NCBI GenBank assembly: GCA_030836705.1
Contig: JAUPLZ010000181.1
Coordinates: 1-6,757 of the forward strand
Reading direction: 5' to 3'
Length of the DNA: 6,757 bases
DNA from: Campylobacterota bacterium
Lineage (GTDB): Bacteria > Campylobacterota > Campylobacteria > Campylobacterales > SZUA-545
Shown here piece by piece: positions 6,106 through 6,757 of the stretch. Position numbers and translations under genes: made by a program. The notes beneath the pieces were generated by a model, which was not told where the DNA came from, searched no databases, and was given only the letters and a program-made list of their open reading frames with translations. Position 1 is the first letter of the stretch, and the number at the start of each line of letters is the position of its first letter.

Positions 6106-6327
6106 TTATGATGGGTTAAGACATTTGTCGTATTGCTTATCACACTTCTCATAGCATTCGCTTGCACCCTCTTCTTGTTCATCGCATTTGCTTATGCATT
6201 TTTCTTGTTGAGAGTCGCAAAGTTCATAATTAACATCGGCTGCACCTTTAGATGAGCTATCATCTACGCTTTCATTTGCAAATAAAGCAACTAGTGCAAA
6301 AAGTGCAAAAACAACATATTTTTTCAT
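6106..6327 (-). CDS. Exported small six-cysteine protein, function unknown
   Basis: I do not recognise a named family. The 73-residue product begins with a clear Sec signal peptide: MKKY, a hydrophobic core VVFALFALVALFA, and a likely signal peptidase I cut after A17 (ALFA|NES). It has no lipobox cysteine, so the mature 56-residue protein should be soluble in the periplasm or released. It is acidic and has six cysteines: C37, C44, C48, C58, C62 and C69, spaced C-x6-C-x3-C-x9-C-x3-C-x6-C. The steps of 7 and 4 place each triplet on one face of a helix, so a helical hairpin with three disulfides is a reasonable guess. Aromatic residues are few and no CxxCH haem site or CxxC redox motif is present. 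It has its own AGGAG (6333-6337) and a TATAAT box, and lies 41 bp downstream of a histidine kinase gene, with which it may also be co-transcribed. Confidence 0.82.
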   Translation of the reverse strand: MKKYVVFALFALVALFANESVDDSSSKGAADVNYELCDSQQEKCISKCDEQEEGASECYEKCDKQYDKCLNPS

Positions 6328-6332
6328 TTTCT

Positions 6333-6338
6333 CTCCTG
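6333..6338 (-). promoter_or_regulatory. Ribosome binding site for the six-cysteine protein
   Basis: On the - strand CAGGAG precedes ATG (6325-6327), with five bases between. It is a strong site, supporting both the start choice and the reality of this small gene. Confidence 0.8.
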
Positions 6339-6361
6339 TTGAGATACATTTTTAAAGCAGC

Positions 6362-6367
6362 ATTATA
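6362..6367 (-). promoter_or_regulatory. Candidate -10 box for the six-cysteine gene
   Basis: TATAAT on the - strand lies 34 bp upstream of the ATG, just past the histidine kinase stop codon (6369-6371). Initiation near 6355 would give a leader of about 28 nt containing the Shine-Dalgarno. No -35 consensus is visible: AGATAA occupies the place, inside the kinase gene. The spacing and intergenic position make it a good candidate. Confidence 0.6.
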
Positions 6368-6368
6368 T

Positions 6369-6757
6369 CTATATAGCAGATAAATTATCTTTTATTTCAA
6401 TATATATTCTAAGTCCGCCGTCGATATTCTGCGCATATATTTTTCCGTTATGCCGTTTTTCGATTATCATTTTGCAGACAAAAAGCCCCATTCCGACGCC
6501 TTGGTTTTGAAACTTGGTTGTGAAGTAAGGCTCAAAAATTCTATTTAATATCTCCTCTTTTACGCCTCTACCGTTATCATCGATTGTAATGATTTTTTTA
6601 TCATCTGCCAAAGAAGAGTTGATTGTTATTTTTCCTATGTATGAAGGCTCTTCTTTTTGTCTAAGCTCAATAGCTTCTTTTGAGTTGTTTATGATATTTA
6701 AAATAATTTGACTCAGTTCATTTTTGTAGCCGTCTATTGTAAAATCTACCCCGCCTA
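6369..6757 (-). CDS. Sensor histidine kinase, C-terminal ATPase domain (partial)
   Basis: The frame stays open to the window edge; 128 complete codons plus TAG (6369-6371) are visible. They cover the HATPase_c domain: N box LSQIILNIINNSKEAI with the Mg-binding Asn at about 6684-6686, G1 box DDNGRGV (6561-6581), the FEPYFTTK segment (6513-6536) and G2 box GVGMGL (6483-6500), ending GGLRIYIEIKDNLSAI. Such kinases autophosphorylate a histidine, which lies upstream of this window, and pass the phosphate to a response regulator. The sensor region and the HisKA domain are not in view, so the signal cannot be named. An apparent TTG start at 6609-6611 is internal and not the true start. No terminator is visible between it and the small exported-protein gene downstream. 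Confidence 0.93.
   Translation of the reverse strand, partial: GGVDFTIDGYKNELSQIILNIINNSKEAIELRQKEEPSYIGKITINSSLADDKKIITIDDNGRGVKEEILNRIFEPYFTTKFQNQGVGMGLFVCKMIIEKRHNGKIYAQNIDGGLRIYIEIKDNLSAI

Noticed and set aside
6609..6611. TTG as start of a stand-alone 80-residue ATPase-domain protein
   Set aside because: The frame continues upstream to the window edge and carries the N box needed for ATP binding, so this TTG is an internal leucine of a full kinase.

Overview
The window is a gene-dense, AT-rich stretch with many AAA/TTT-rich codons, TTG starts and stop/start overlaps. The order lpxC (3' end) - tsaB-like - thrB - ylxR - infB - rbfA - rimP matches the arrangement I recall from Campylobacterota (Epsilonproteobacteria), for example the Campylobacter jejuni lpxC-thrB-infB neighbourhood. 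The C-terminus of the LpxC fragment also resembles the campylobacterial protein. The genus cannot be fixed from the sequence. A free-living relative such as the Sulfurimonas/Sulfuricurvum group is plausible, but that is inference.

Layout, + strand: the last 29 codons of lpxC (1-90) run into a short divergent tsaB-like gene (83-544, TTG start) and then thrB (566-1450, TTG start). A 30-bp gap follows, holding a hairpin and a TATAAT box directly in front of ylxR (1481-1729). From there ylxR, infB (1726-4299), rbfA (4296-4649), rimP (4652-5083) and ribD (5077-6096) are packed with 4-7 nt overlaps or a 2-nt gap, as in a translationally coupled operon. This block supplies an initiation factor and the ribosome-maturation proteins that usually travel with it. 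nusA, which often lies between rimP and infB in other bacteria, is absent here, and rimP lies after rbfA. The riboflavin gene ribD closes the block, and a perfect hairpin spans its last codons.

Layout, - strand: converging on ribD is a small gene (6106-6327) for an exported 73-residue protein with six cysteines in mirror-symmetric spacing. It has its own TATAAT box and ribosome binding site. Upstream of it lies the C-terminal ATPase domain of a sensor histidine kinase (6369-6757), cut by the window edge. The two stop codons of the convergent genes are 9 bp apart, and the hairpin probably terminates transcription from both sides.

Most of the window is ordinary housekeeping sequence. The parts that merit a second look are the symmetric six-cysteine exported protein, the possible leaderless promoter and hairpin before ylxR, the shortened TsaB-like protein, and the cluster of A8 tracts in the infB linker. 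I see no mobile element, CRISPR array, tRNA or rRNA, and no non-coding gap longer than 45 bp.
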